A DNA stretch of 64,000 nt. Origin: Pipra filicauda (taxonomy: Eukaryota > Chordata > Aves > Passeriformes > Pipridae). The notes below the pieces were generated by a model, which was not told the DNA's origin, searched no databases, and saw only the letters and a program-made list of their open reading frames with translations. Where the stretch lies: the NCBI RefSeq assembly GCF_003945595.2, contig NW_024104668.1:1-64000 (forward strand), read 5' to 3'. Positions 10,073-19,881 of the stretch are shown here, one piece after another (position 1 is the first letter of the stretch; every line of letters starts with the position of its first letter). The position numbers were made by a program, and so were the translations under genes.

Positions 10073-11015
10073 ACCACAGTGCCGTGGTCTCGACAGGCAA
10101 GGCTGTCCCTTACCTTCCCATCTCCAACAAGGCCTTTCCTGTGTGTTAGGATGAGGTGGAGCAGCACAGCATTCCTTGTGGCAGGTTCCACCGCCTGGGT
10201 CAGGAAGTTTTCACCCATGCCTTCCAGGAGGCTCCTGGACTGTTTGTGCTTGGCTGCGTTGCTTCTCCAGCTGCTCTCAGGGTAGTTGAATGCCCCACGA
10301 GAGCCAGGGACTGTGACTTTGAGGCTGCTTCAAGCTGCCTGTAGAACTCTCATCCCCATCCTGCTGCTGCTGTTCAGGAGGCCCGCGGTGTCCCCGCAGT
10401 GCCCTCAGCAGCATCCCCATTCCCGGCCTGCCCTTTGATCCTGACCCATCGAGTCCCGAGTGGCTCGCCGTCCACCCCCCGACAGAGCTCGATACATCCC
10501 AAGTGCTCCCTCCCAGAGATCTACAGAGGCCGTCTCCCTGGACTTGTGTGAGGCCCTGCATATGGTTCCCAGCACGTTCTTCCCGCTCCCTTACCGCCCC
10601 TGTCCAGTGCAGCCCCGGGGCAGCCTGCAGGAGCTCTGTCTGGGGCTGCAGTGGGATGACTGGGGACATGGTGGGGTCAGTGGGAGCAGTGGGAGCAGCC
10701 TTCTAAAGCCCCAGAGTGGGAGGACGGTGCCCAGGCTGTGCTCGGGGCTGCTTTCGGCGTGGGGCCATGTGCGTGAGTCCTGCACGGACCCCTCTGTTCT
10801 GGCTCCCATGCCAAAGGGCTGCTTGCCCAGGGGAAGGGGACCCTCCAGGAATGCCTGCACCTCCGGCACTGACTCAGGCCTGGAGTGCCCTTTGGGTGCC
10901 CTTGGAGCCCTTTGGGCCTTGGTGGACCTGCTTGGTGCCATTTCCTGCTGCCACCCGGCACTCCCTCCCCATTCCATGCAGACACAGACAGGTTATGGAA
11001 TATAAAAAAAAATCT

Positions 11016-11021
11016 TTTATT
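11016..11021 (-). terminator. Polyadenylation signal AATAAA, minus strand (gene copy 3)
   Basis: Same arrangement as in the preceding unit: hairpin minisatellite and hexamer repeat upstream, AATAAA, a run of T on the minus strand, then a GU-rich element. It serves the intact 447-codon frame. Confidence 0.6.
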
Positions 11022-11047
11022 GATAACCAGAAAAAAACGGTCATCAA

Positions 11048-11126
11048 TATCTACACCTACATCTACATCTACGTCTCTACCTACATCTCTATCTACATAA
11101 ACACCCTCCCTCCCTCCCTCCCTCAG
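11048..11126. repeat. TCTACA-type hexamer and CCCT microsatellite, copy 2/3 junction
   Basis: Base-for-base copy of the junction at 5396-5474. Confidence 0.85.
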
Positions 11127-11360
11127 ATTGGGATAGATCCCCAAACGATCTATCCCTCTCCCTGGGACAGATCCCCAAACGATCTGTCCCTCCCCCTGGG
11201 ACAGATCCCCAAACGATCTGTCCCTCCCCCTGGGACAGATCCCCAAACGATCTGTCCCTCCCCCTGGGACAGATCCCCAAACGATCTGTCCCTCCCCCTG
11301 GGACAGATCCCCAAACGATCTGTCCCTCTCCCTGGGACAGATCCCCAAACGATCTGTCCC
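11127..11360. repeat. 34-bp hairpin minisatellite, array 3 (7 units)
   Basis: Seven units. The first again has both arms altered in a compensating way and the other six are of the standard type. It lies between the hexanucleotide repeat on the left and the TGA stop of the 447-residue minus-strand frame on the right. Confidence 0.95.
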
Positions 11361-12704
11361 TCAACAACTTCCTGCCCCAGCCCTGGCTGCAGGAGCCTTG
11401 CACTTGCTCCCAGTGCTTGGCCCAGAGCCCCTCTTCCTCTTTGTGCCCCGCCTTTCCAGAGCACTGTTGCGTGGTGACACGCTGCTCTGAGGCGGTGGCA
11501 GGCCTGTGCCCGCACCCTGCTGAGGGTCCTGAGGCTTGATGCCGCCTGCGTTGCAGTGTCCCGTGCTCAGGACGGCTCTGGAAGGCTTGGGGACACTGCA
11601 GTCAGTGGGCGGCATCTTCTTGGGCGGGCAGAGCGAGGTGTTCTTGGGCCGGGGGCTGGTGCCACTGGTGCCAGCATGGTCCGTGGGCACGGGGACGCTG
11701 CTGCGATCATCCCGGCTGGTGCCCACGGCTCCCTGGGAGCGATGCAAGTGGCTCCGAGTCCCTTTCAGCAGGACCTTGCGACGCAGCCCAGTGTCGCTGG
11801 CTGGAGTCACCCCATGGGCCCCGATGGCTTGGCCGTGGAGTGGGCCTGGGTGGCTGGCAGTGCTGTGACTGGGCAGGGAGATGTCAGCCCTCGGGAAGGT
11901 GTCCTCATCCATGGGGACATCGCTGCTCACTGAGATGTCACAGCTCACAAGGTGATCACTGCCTGAGGGGGAGCCACCATCCATGGGGACGTCAGTGGCC
12001 AGCGAGAGGTCACGGCCTGACGGGCTGTCCTCGTCCATGGTGACGTCGCTGGCCAAGGAGAGGTCACGGCCTGACGGGCTGTCCTCGTCCATGGTGACGT
12101 CGCTGGCCAAGGAGAGGTCACGGCCTGACGGGCTGTCCTCGTCCATGGTGACGTCGCTGGCCAGCGAGAGGTCGCAGCCTGACGGGGTGTCGTCATCCAT
12201 GGGGACATCACTGCCCAGACTGATGTCAAGAGCTGGGGTGGTGTCCAAATCCATGGGGACGCTGGTGTCTGGAGGGCTGCCACGGCCCAGGGGTGTCCCT
12301 GAGGGGTTGGCTGAGCTGGTAGGGCCGTGTTGGGTGTCCTGCACTGGTGGGACTGGGGCCAGGGGCTTCCTGCAGCCCCGGGCATTGCCTGATGGAGGAG
12401 CAATGCCATGGCTGCTTGCCAAGGGGGCTGGTGGAGGCAGCTGAGTCCGTGTCCCTGCGGAGCAGAAGATATGGGTGGGGGTTGGAACAGTCACTGCTCG
12501 GAGCCATTGGCACAGGGGAGAAGGGAGATGGGGGGGCTCGGGGCTGAGAAAGTCCCCTAGGGCACCCGCTGAGCCGGCCCCGAACACAGGCATCCCCCTG
12601 CTCTGAGCGGCAGCTTGCGTGAGGGACCATCCCTGCGGGGTGAGCTGCCGTGCCACGGCCATGGAGTTGCACAGGGGACGGCAAAATGGCAGAAATGGCC
12701 CCAA
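11361..12704 (-). CDS. Candidate terminal exon: Pro/Ser-rich protein with acidic 18-residue repeats, copy 3 (intact frame)
   Basis: Open frame of 447 codons; I do not recognise the family. Residues about 1-147 are Pro/Ser/Gly-rich. About 148-279 is a run of 18-residue repeats of pattern SDVxMDxDSPSGxDLSLA, the best three nearly identical (54 bp each) and the outer ones degenerate. The Ser/Thr residues near Asp/Glu could be casein-kinase-2 type sites (inference). The C-terminus is basic with a KRKR cluster near residue 420, a possible nuclear signal, and ends GSC before TGA. The first ATG may not be the true start: a good acceptor (pyrimidines then CTCCGCAG) would begin an exon at 12454, leaving about 363 codons and requiring upstream exons I could not place. 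AATAAA lies downstream at 11016-11021. Other frames here are also open because the DNA is GC-rich, so coding status is unproven. Confidence 0.42.
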   Translation of the reverse strand: MGPFLPFCRPLCNSMAVARQLTPQGWSLTQAAAQSRGMPVFGAGSAGALGDFLSPEPPHLPSPLCQWLRAVTVPTPTHIFCSAGTRTQLPPPAPLASSHGIAPPSGNARGCRKPLAPVPPVQDTQHGPTSSANPSGTPLGRGSPPDTSVPMDLDTTPALDISLGSDVPMDDDTPSGCDLSLASDVTMDEDSPSGRDLSLASDVTMDEDSPSGRDLSLASDVTMDEDSPSGRDLSLATDVPMDGGSPSGSDHLVSCDISVSSDVPMDEDTFPRADISLPSHSTASHPGPLHGQAIGAHGVTPASDTGLRRKVLLKGTRSHLHRSQGAVGTSRDDRSSVPVPTDHAGTSGTSPRPKNTSLCPPKKMPPTDCSVPKPSRAVLSTGHCNAGGIKPQDPQQGAGTGLPPPQSSVSPRNSALERRGTKRKRGSGPSTGSKCKAPAARAGAGSC

Positions 12705-13469
12705 GATCCTGGGAAAATATCTCTAAAAACTCTTGCTTGAACAGAGGTGGCCCAGGCAATGCCAGGTCTGCTCGCTGTGCCGTGCTGAGCCAAGGTGCCC
12801 CAGCTGGCGGGGGTACAGGGGTGCTGTGGCTGCTGCAGGTGCCAGCAGGGCTGGAGGAGCCAGGGCAGGCCTGGGGGTTGGAGGGGCTGGGGGGCAGGGA
12901 ATGCCGAGGGACCAAGGCAGATGGGACTGCCATACCTGCTGGTGGGGCAGAGGGAGCTGGCAAGGGCTGCTGCTTCTGCCCAGGCTGTTGGCCGAGGTTG
13001 GCTGATCCTGCGAGAAAGGGCAAATGCTGGAGGTCACATGCCAGTCGGGGGGTGTTGGGCGCTCAGAGGACTGAGGAGGAGGAGGGGAACGGGCAGGGGA
13101 GCAAGGGCTGTGAATGTCCCCGCCGTGCGTCCGGGGGCTTTTGGGCTCAGGGTCTGTCCTCACCTGTGGGGCAGGAGGTTCCGCGAGAGACGAATGGCTG
13201 CAGGAGCTGGGCTATGGCTGAGCTCCAGCTCACACAACGCTGCCACAGAGCTGACAGGGCCATGGTCAGTCAGCTTCGGCGGCCGCTCCGTTCTGTTGAC
13301 TGGACCCCGGTCTGGACGCTCCTCTTGGAGCGTCTCCAGGGACGGAATGTTGGGGCTCCCATTGTTGTGTCATAGAGACAGCAACAGTGCTGGCGCTTCC
13401 CTTGTTCTGCCCCACCCCCAACAGCTTTGCCAGCTCTTTGTGGGGAGAGGAAGGGTTAACCAAAGAGTT

Positions 13470-13838
13470 AGAATCACAGAATATCCTGAGCTGGAAGGGA
13501 CCCACAAGGATGGTCCAGTCCAGCTCCCAGCCTTGCACAGGACAGCCCAGCAATCCCACCAAGTGCCACCAAGAGCGTTGTCCAAACGCTCCTTGAGCTC
13601 TGGCAGCCTTGGGGCCAAGACCACTGCCCTGGGGAGCCTGTTCCAGTGGCCGACCACCCTCTGGGGGAAGAAGCTTTTCCTAATATCCAACCTAGGCCTC
13701 CCCCGACACAGCTCCAGCCGTTCCCTGGGGTCCTGTCCCTGGTCACACGGAGCAGAAATCGCTGCTGCTGCCCCTTGGCAGGAAGCTGCAGCCCCCCATG
13801 AGATCTGAGCTCGGTCTCCTCCAGGCTGAACAAAGCCA
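13470..13838 (-). mobile_element. CR1 LINE 3' fragment, unit copy 3
   Basis: Copy of the same fragment. A private base change (gagctcggtctcc for gagctcagtctcc near 13813) marks this copy. Confidence 0.85.
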
Positions 13839-13853
13839 GTGACTTCAGACCTC

Positions 13854-14221
13854 AAGCGCAAGGTCCTGCACCCGGGTCAGGGCTTGGCTGGTGCCACCTG
13901 GCACAACATCAACTTGCAAATTTTCCAACACAACAGGGAGGACCAAGAAGGCTTGGATAGGAGAGACGATTTACAAGGGACTGCAGTGACAGAACAAGGG
14001 GGAATGGCTTCACACTGGCAGAGGGCAGGATTAGATGGGATTCTGGAAAAAAATTCTTCCCCGTGAGAGTGGTGAGGCCCCGGCACACGTTGTCCAGAGA
14101 AGCCGTGGCTGCCCCTTCCATCCCTGGAAGTGTTCACGGCCGGGTTGGACGAGGCTTGGAGCAACCTTGTCTAGATGAGCTTTCAGGTCCCTTCCAGCAC
14201 AAACTCTTCTAGGAGTCTTGA
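13854..14221 (+). mobile_element. CR1 LINE 3' fragment, opposite orientation, unit copy 3
   Basis: Copy of the 2595-2963 fragment with the same end points. Confidence 0.8.
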
Positions 14222-15343
14222 AAAACAGGGGGCACCTGCAGAAAGCAGGAGGTAAATAAAAGCGTTGGCCATACGAAGTCAAACTCTGGTTACCGAAGGT
14301 CATCACCTCATTCTGGGGACTAATCCCGTGACTTCTCAGCATTGGAAGTTAACATTGCTGAAAGCGATGCACGTTGACATAAAACCAAACAATGCAACCA
14401 AAACTGCCTGGTGGAAGGATCCTGGAGCAAGCTCACCATCCTGGTGGCAAGGGTTGGGCAATTTCTCTGCCTCTGCCGTAAACCTGGCAGTTCTGGCCTT
14501 ACACTGGAGAGTCTTTTTCTGCTCTCCGTTCCATGGGGAGACAAGCGTGGACAAGAAGAAGGGGGTTCTGTCAGGTGACGGTCAAAGGCACTTTAGGTGT
14601 GTGCTGTGATCCGTTGTGCTTGGAGATTGGGTCTAGAAAAGGGGGTTCTTCAGGAGTGCTCAGCACCGGGCTCCTGACGTGGAATCCGATGTTCAAAGCG
14701 GGCAAGGCTGTATCCAAGATAGGTTCTGCCCGCTTGAGCCTCTGAACCTGTGGAGTTCTCCTGGCAGTTCTGGGCACAGTGACTGCACGGATGTCAGCTG
14801 GCTGCTAAGGAGAAAATCTGGGCACTGAAAGAAACAGGGACAGAACCAGATTGAAAACTGTGAAACTGTTGCAGAAAGTGAGGCTGGGCAGCGAAAGCCC
14901 AACCATAAAAATGAGGGTGTTTCCCATTCCCTGGCATTCGCACAAGGGCAAAGGGAAACAAGGAGCTCGGCCCATCGAGAAGGACCAGCTGGGCGGTGTT
15001 TCAGGAAGACAGGGTGTGCAGCAAATCAGGTTGGGGGGTTAGAGCAGTGAGTGAGGGGAAAAAGGGCATCAGGCAAGGAGGAAGAAGATCCCTGAGGAGG
15101 CTCAAGTCAGCTCTCCGGAGGTGCGTGGTTCTGATCTTCCATGCTGCCCTGCTTCGTCCTCCCCCAGTCCTCAACTCCACCCTTAGGAAGAAGAAAGTGT
15201 GCTTGCAAAGTTTGTAGGGTAGTTGCAGTTCGCAGTAAGAAGCAGTAAGTTACTGGTGGTTCAATTGTTGGTTACAAAGGGGTGCCCTTTGCCCAGAGAC
15301 AGGGGGACCGATCAGCAGCAGAGAAGGTCTCAGGTGGCCACGT

Positions 15344-15679
15344 CCTCCGTTTTGAAGTGTGCTGTGGCCTCCGTTTTGAAAAGTGCCAGTGACCTTCCCA
15401 GCCCCCTCCGAGGGACATAATGGGGGACACAGAGCAGGCGTGTCGGGAAGCCGGTAACCCCGGAGTACGTCAGCCAGTGGAGAAACGCTGGGGAGGGAGC
15501 AGCGCTCCGGGCAAAGGGGATAAAAGGGGCTGCGACCTCCACTGAGTTGAGAGGCCTCACTGAGGTTTGTTCAGTGAATATTGATATAAAAGTTTCATTG
15601 AAATAAAAGCTTATTCTTCGTAGTTAGCTCCTCTGCCTCCTGGTATTTATGTGTCTCCCAATACCTGGACCTTCAGAAG
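15344..15679 (+). mobile_element. LTR-like block, unit copy 3
   Basis: Copy of the 4085-4420 block with TATA-like and AATAAA motifs unchanged. Confidence 0.4.
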
Positions 15680-16622
15680 ACCACAGTGCCGTGGTCTCGA
15701 CAGGCAAGGCTGTCCCTTACCTTCCCATCTCCAACAAGGCCTTTCCTGTGTGTTAGGATGAGGTGGAGCAGCACAGCATTCCTTGTGGCAGGTTCCACCG
15801 CCTGGGTCAGGAAGTTTTCACCCATGCCTTCCAGGAGGCTCCTGGACTGTTTGTGCTTGGCTGCGTTGCTTCTCCAGCTGCTCTCAGGGTAGTTGAATGC
15901 CCCACGAGAGCCAGGGACTGTGACTTTGAGGCTGCTTCAAGCTGCCTGTAGAACTCTCATCCCCATCCTGCTGCTGCTGCTCAGGAGGCCCGCGGTGTCC
16001 CCGCAGTGCCCTCAGCAGCATCCCCATTCCCGGCCTGCCCTTTGATCCTGACCCATCGAGTCCCGAGTGGCTCGCCGTCCACCCCCCGACAGAGCTCGAT
16101 ACATCCCAAGTGCTCCCTCCCAGAGATCTACAGAGGCCGTCTCCCTGGACTTGTGTGAGGCCCTGCATATGGTTCCCAGCACGTTCTTCCCGCTCCCTTA
16201 CCGCCCCTGTCCAGTGCAGCCCCGGGGCAGCCTGCAGGAGCTCTGTCTGGGGCTGCAGTGGGATGACTGGGGACATGGTGGGGTCAGTGGGAGCAGTGGG
16301 AGCAGCCTTCTAAAGCCCCAGAGTGGGAGGACGGTGCCCAGGCTGTGCTCGGGGCTGCTTTCGGCGTGGGGCCATGTGCGTGAGTCCTGCACGGACCCCT
16401 CTGTTCTGGCTCCCATGCCAAAGGGCTGCTTGCCCAGGGGAAGGGGACCCTCCATGAATGCCTGCACCTCCGGCACTGACTCAGGCCTGGAGTGCCCTTT
16501 GGGTGCCCTTGGAGCCCTTTGGGCCTTGGTGGACCTGCTTGGTGCCATTTCCTGCTGCCACCCGGCACTCCCTCCCCATTCCATGCAGACACAGACAGGT
16601 TATGGAATATAAAAAAAAATCT

Positions 16623-16628
16623 TTTATT
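16623..16628 (-). terminator. Polyadenylation signal AATAAA, minus strand (gene copy 4)
   Basis: Conserved signal downstream of the intact 458-codon frame. No equivalent exists at the right end of copy 4 because the unit is truncated at 22197 before this point. Confidence 0.6.
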
Positions 16629-16654
16629 GATAACCAGAAAAAAACGGTCATCAA

Positions 16655-16706
16655 TATCTACACCTCATCTACATCTACGTCTCTACCTACATCCTCTATC
16701 TACATA
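16655..16706. repeat. Hexamer microsatellite, copy 3/4 junction (ccct part deleted)
   Basis: The hexamer part is altered by small indels. The ccct stretch and the first half-hairpin are missing, so acataagatcccc joins the hexamers directly to the minisatellite. Confidence 0.85.
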
Positions 16707-16966
16707 AGATCCCCAAACGATCTGTCCCTCCCCCTGGGACAGATCCCCAAACGATCTATCCCTCTCCCTGGGACAGATCCCCAAACGATCTGTCCCTCCC
16801 CCTGGGACAGATCCCCAAACGATCTGTCCCTCCCCCTGGGACAGATCCCCAAACGATCTGTCCCACCCCCTGGGACAGATCCCCAAACGATCTGTCCCAC
16901 CCCCTGGGACAGATCCCCAAACGATCTGTCCCACCCCCTGGGACAGATCCCCAAACGATCTGTCCC
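16707..16966. repeat. 34-bp hairpin minisatellite, array 4 (8 units, first partial)
   Basis: Eight units. The first has lost part of its left arm, joining straight to the hexamer repeat without the ccct stretch seen in arrays 2 and 3. The second has the one-sided change GATCTATCCC. The last units have cccacccc spacers instead of ccctcccc, a variant also seen once at the left edge of the window. Confidence 0.95.
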
Positions 16967-18343
16967 TCAACAACCTCCTGCCCCAGTCCTGGCTGCGGGA
17001 GCCTTGCACTTGCTGCCAGTGCTTGGCCCAGAGCCCCTCTTCCTCTTTGTGCCCCGCCTTTGCAGAGCGATGTTGCCTGGTGGCACGCTGCTCTGAGGCG
17101 GTGGCAGGCCTGTGCCCGCACCCTGCTGAGGGTCCTGAGGCTTGTTGCCGCCCGCGTTGCAGTGTCCCGGGCTCAGGACGGCTCTGGAAGTCTTGGGGAC
17201 ACTGCGGTGAGTGGGCGGCATCTTCTTGGGCGGGCAGAGCGAGGTGTTCTTGGGCTGGGGGCTGGTGCCACTGGTGCCAGCATGGTCCGTGGGCATGGGG
17301 ACGCTGCTGCGATCATCCCGGCTGGTGCCCAAGGCTCCCTGGGAGCAATGCAAGCGGCTCCGAGTCCTTTTCGGCAGGACCTTGCGACGCAGCCCAGTGT
17401 CGCCGGCTGGAGTCACCCCATGGGCCCCGATGGCTTGGCCGTGGAGTGGGCCTGGGTGGCTGGCAGTGGTGTGACTGGGCAGGGAGATGTCAGCCCTCGG
17501 GAAGGTGTCCTCATCCATGGGGACATCGCTGCTCAGTGAGATGTCACAGCTCACAAGGTGATCACTGCCTGAGGGGGAGCCACCATCCATGGGGACATCA
17601 CTGGCCAAGGAGAGGTCACGGCCTGACGGGCTGTCCTCATCCATGGTGACGTCGCTGGCCAAGGAGAGGTCACGGCCTGACGGACTGTCCTCGTCCATGG
17701 TGACGTCGCTGGCCAAGGAGAGGTCACGGCCTGACGGACTGTCCTCGTCCATGGTGACGTCGCTGGCCAGCGAGAGGTCGCAGCCTGACGGGCTGTCGTC
17801 ATCCATGGGGACATCACTGCCCAGACTGATGTCAAGAGCTGGGGTGGTGTCCAAATCCATGGGGACGCTGGTGTCTGGAGGGCTGCCACGGCCCAGGGGT
17901 GTCCCTGAGGGGTTGGCTGAGCTGGTAGGGCCTTGTTGGGTGTCCCGCACTGGTGGGACTGGGACCAGGGGCTTCCTGCAGCCCCGGGCCCCCCCCAGGG
18001 CATTGCCTGATGGAGGAGCAATGCCCTGGCTGCTTGCCAAGGGGGCTGGTGGAGGCAGCTGAGTCCGTGTCCCTGCGGAGCAGAAGATATGGGTGGGGGT
18101 TGGAGCAGTCACTGCTCGGAGCCATTGGCACAGGGGAGAAGGGAGATGGGGGGGCTCGGGGCTGGGAGAGTCTCCTGGGGCACCCGCTGAGCCGGCCCCG
18201 AACACAGGCATCCCCCTGCTCTGAGCGGGAGCTTGCGTGAGGGACCATCCCTGTGGGGTAAGCTGCCGTGCCACGGCCATGGGGTTGCACGGGGGACGGC
18301 AAAATGGCAGAGATGGCCCCAAGATCCTGGGAAAATATCTCAA
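16967..18343 (-). CDS. Candidate terminal exon: acidic-repeat protein, copy 4 (intact, diverged)
   Basis: Open frame of 458 codons, homologous to the 447-codon frame of copy 3. The length difference comes from 7 extra residues at the uncertain N-terminus and an in-frame 12-bp insertion near 17991 (adds about four residues before GCRKP). There are three full 18-residue repeats, as in copy 3. By a hand comparison of the last ~180 codons I count about 19 replacements among about 24 base changes, close to what random mutation would give, so strong purifying selection is not apparent. The acceptor-like CTCCGCAG is conserved, with the exon starting at 18072. The TGA touches the minisatellite. The expected AATAAA is at 16623-16628. 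Confidence 0.42.
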   Translation of the reverse strand: MRYFPRILGPSLPFCRPPCNPMAVARQLTPQGWSLTQAPAQSRGMPVFGAGSAGAPGDSPSPEPPHLPSPLCQWLRAVTAPTPTHIFCSAGTRTQLPPPAPLASSQGIAPPSGNALGGARGCRKPLVPVPPVRDTQQGPTSSANPSGTPLGRGSPPDTSVPMDLDTTPALDISLGSDVPMDDDSPSGCDLSLASDVTMDEDSPSGRDLSLASDVTMDEDSPSGRDLSLASDVTMDEDSPSGRDLSLASDVPMDGGSPSGSDHLVSCDISLSSDVPMDEDTFPRADISLPSHTTASHPGPLHGQAIGAHGVTPAGDTGLRRKVLPKRTRSRLHCSQGALGTSRDDRSSVPMPTDHAGTSGTSPQPKNTSLCPPKKMPPTHRSVPKTSRAVLSPGHCNAGGNKPQDPQQGAGTGLPPPQSSVPPGNIALQRRGTKRKRGSGPSTGSKCKAPAARTGAGGC

Positions 18344-18987
18344 AAAGCTCTTGCTTGAACAGAGGTGGCCCAGGCAATGCCAGGGCTGCTTGCCGTGCCG
18401 TGCTGAGCCAAGGTGCCCCAGCTGGCAGGGGGACAGGGGTGCTGCGGCTGCTGGAGGTGCCGGCAGGGCTGGAGGAGCCAGGGCAGGCCTGGGGGCTGGA
18501 GGGGCTGGGGGGGCCGGGAATGCCGAGGGGCCAAGGCAGATGGGACCGCCATACCTGCTGGTGGGGCAGAGGGAGCTGGCAAGGGCTGCTGCTTCTGGCC
18601 AGGCTGTTGGCCGAGGTTGGCTGATCCTGCGAGAAAGGGCAAACGCTGGAGGTCACATGCCAGTCGGGGGGTGTCGGGCGCTCAGAGGACTGAGGAGGAG
18701 GAGGGGAAGGGGCAGGGGAGCAAGGGCTGTGACTGTCCCCGCCGTGCGTCCTGGGGCTTTCGGGCTCAGGGTCTGTCCTCACCTGTGGGGCAGGAGGTTC
18801 CGCGAGAGACGAATGGCTGCAGGAGCTGGGCTATGGCTGAGCTCCAGCTCACACAACGCTGCCACAGAGCTGACAGGGCCATGCTCAGTCAGCTTCGGCG
18901 GCCGCTCCGTTCTGTTGACTGGACCCGGGTCTGGACGCTCGTCTTGGAGCGTCTCCAGGGACGGAATGTTGGGGCTCCCACTGTTGT

Positions 18988-19065
18988 GTCATAGAGACAG
19001 CAACAATGTCATAGAGGCAGCAACAATGTCATTGAGACAGCAACAGTGTCATAGAGGCAGAACAG
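18988..19065. repeat. 20-bp tandem repeat private to copy 4
   Basis: About 3.9 units of gtcatagagacagcaacaat with small variants. Copies 1-3 have a single unit at the same place (around 2110, 7762 and 13369). It lies just upstream of the reversed CR1 fragment. Confidence 0.9.
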
Positions 19066-19140
19066 CTTCCCTTGTTCTGCCCCACCCCCAACAGCTTTGC
19101 CAGCTCTTTGTGGGGAGAGGAAGGGTTAACCAAAGAGTTA

Positions 19141-19502
19141 GAATCACAGAATATCCTGAGCTGGAAGGGACCCACAAGGATGGTCCAGTCCAGCTCCCGG
19201 CCTTGCACAGGACAGCCCAGCAATCCCACCAAGTGCCCGAGAGCGTTGTCCAAACGCTCCTTGAGCTCTGGCAGCCTTGGGGCCAAGACCACTGCCCTGG
19301 GGAGCCTGTTCCAGTGGCCGACCGCCCTCTGGGGGAAGAAGCTTTTCCTAATATCCAACCTAAGCCTCCCCCGACACAGCTCCAGCCGTTCCCTGGGGTC
19401 CTGTCCCTGGTCACACGGAGCAGAAATCGCTGCTGCCCCTTGGCAGGAAGCTGCAGCCCCCCATGAGATCTGAGCTCAGTCTCCTCCAGGCTGAACAAAG
19501 CC
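19141..19502 (-). mobile_element. CR1 LINE 3' fragment, unit copy 4
   Basis: Diverged copy with small deletions (aagtgcccgagagcg for aagtgccaccaagagcg; one gct triplet lost near 19430). Confidence 0.85.
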
Positions 19503-19518
19503 AGTGACCTCAGACCTC

Positions 19519-19881
19519 AAGCGCAAGGTCCTGCACCCGGGTCAGGGCTTGGCTGGTGCCACCTGGCACAACATCAACTTCCAAATTTTCCAACACAACA
19601 GGGAGGAGCAAGAAGGCTTGGATAGGAGAGACTGTTTACAAGGGACTGCAGTGACAGAACAAGGGGGAATGGCTTCACACTGGCAGAGGGCAGGATTAGA
19701 TGGGATTCTGGGAAAAGAATTCTTCCCCGTGAGAGTGGGGAGGCCCCGGCACACGTTGTCCAGAGAAGCTGTGGCTGCGCCATCCCTGGAAGTGTTCACG
19801 GCCGGGTTGGACGGGGCTTGGAGCAACCTTGTCTAGATGAGCTTTAAGGTCCCTTCCAGCGCAAACTCTCCTAGGAGTCTT
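19519..19881 (+). mobile_element. CR1 LINE 3' fragment, opposite orientation, unit copy 4
   Basis: Diverged copy. The segment gctgccccttccatccctgg of copies 1-3 is shorter here (gctgcgccatccctgg). Confidence 0.8.

Larger units (their letters stand above)
5475..11126. repeat. Tandem array unit, copy 2
   Basis: Complete 5652 bp unit, measured from the first minisatellite hairpin to the equivalent base of copy 3. It carries four 54-bp coding repeats instead of three, one junction of which is damaged. Outside that region it aligns with copies 1 and 3 almost base for base. Confidence 0.95.
11127..16706. repeat. Tandem array unit, copy 3
   Basis: Complete unit of about 5580 bp. It is shorter than copy 2 partly because it has three 54-bp coding repeats and partly because the tetranucleotide stretch before the next minisatellite is missing at its right end. 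Its minus-strand reading frame is uninterrupted. Confidence 0.95.

Noticed and set aside
11983..12444. Plus-strand frame with repeated Ser-rich motif (SRPDGLSSSMVTSLAKE)
   Set aside because: It is the antisense shadow of the 54-bp repeats. The polyadenylation signal and acceptor lie on the minus strand.
12226..13023. 265-codon minus-strand frame overlapping the repeat-protein ORF
   Set aside because: It lies in a different frame from the acidic repeats and ends before them. It might be part of an upstream exon, but there is no donor site to support that, so it is mentioned only under the unassigned segment.
18237..19466. 409-codon plus-strand open frame (and the 337-codon frames at 1536, 7188 and 12795)
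   Set aside because: They run straight through reversed CR1 sequence and exist because the DNA is GC-rich; the protein has no recognisable domain.
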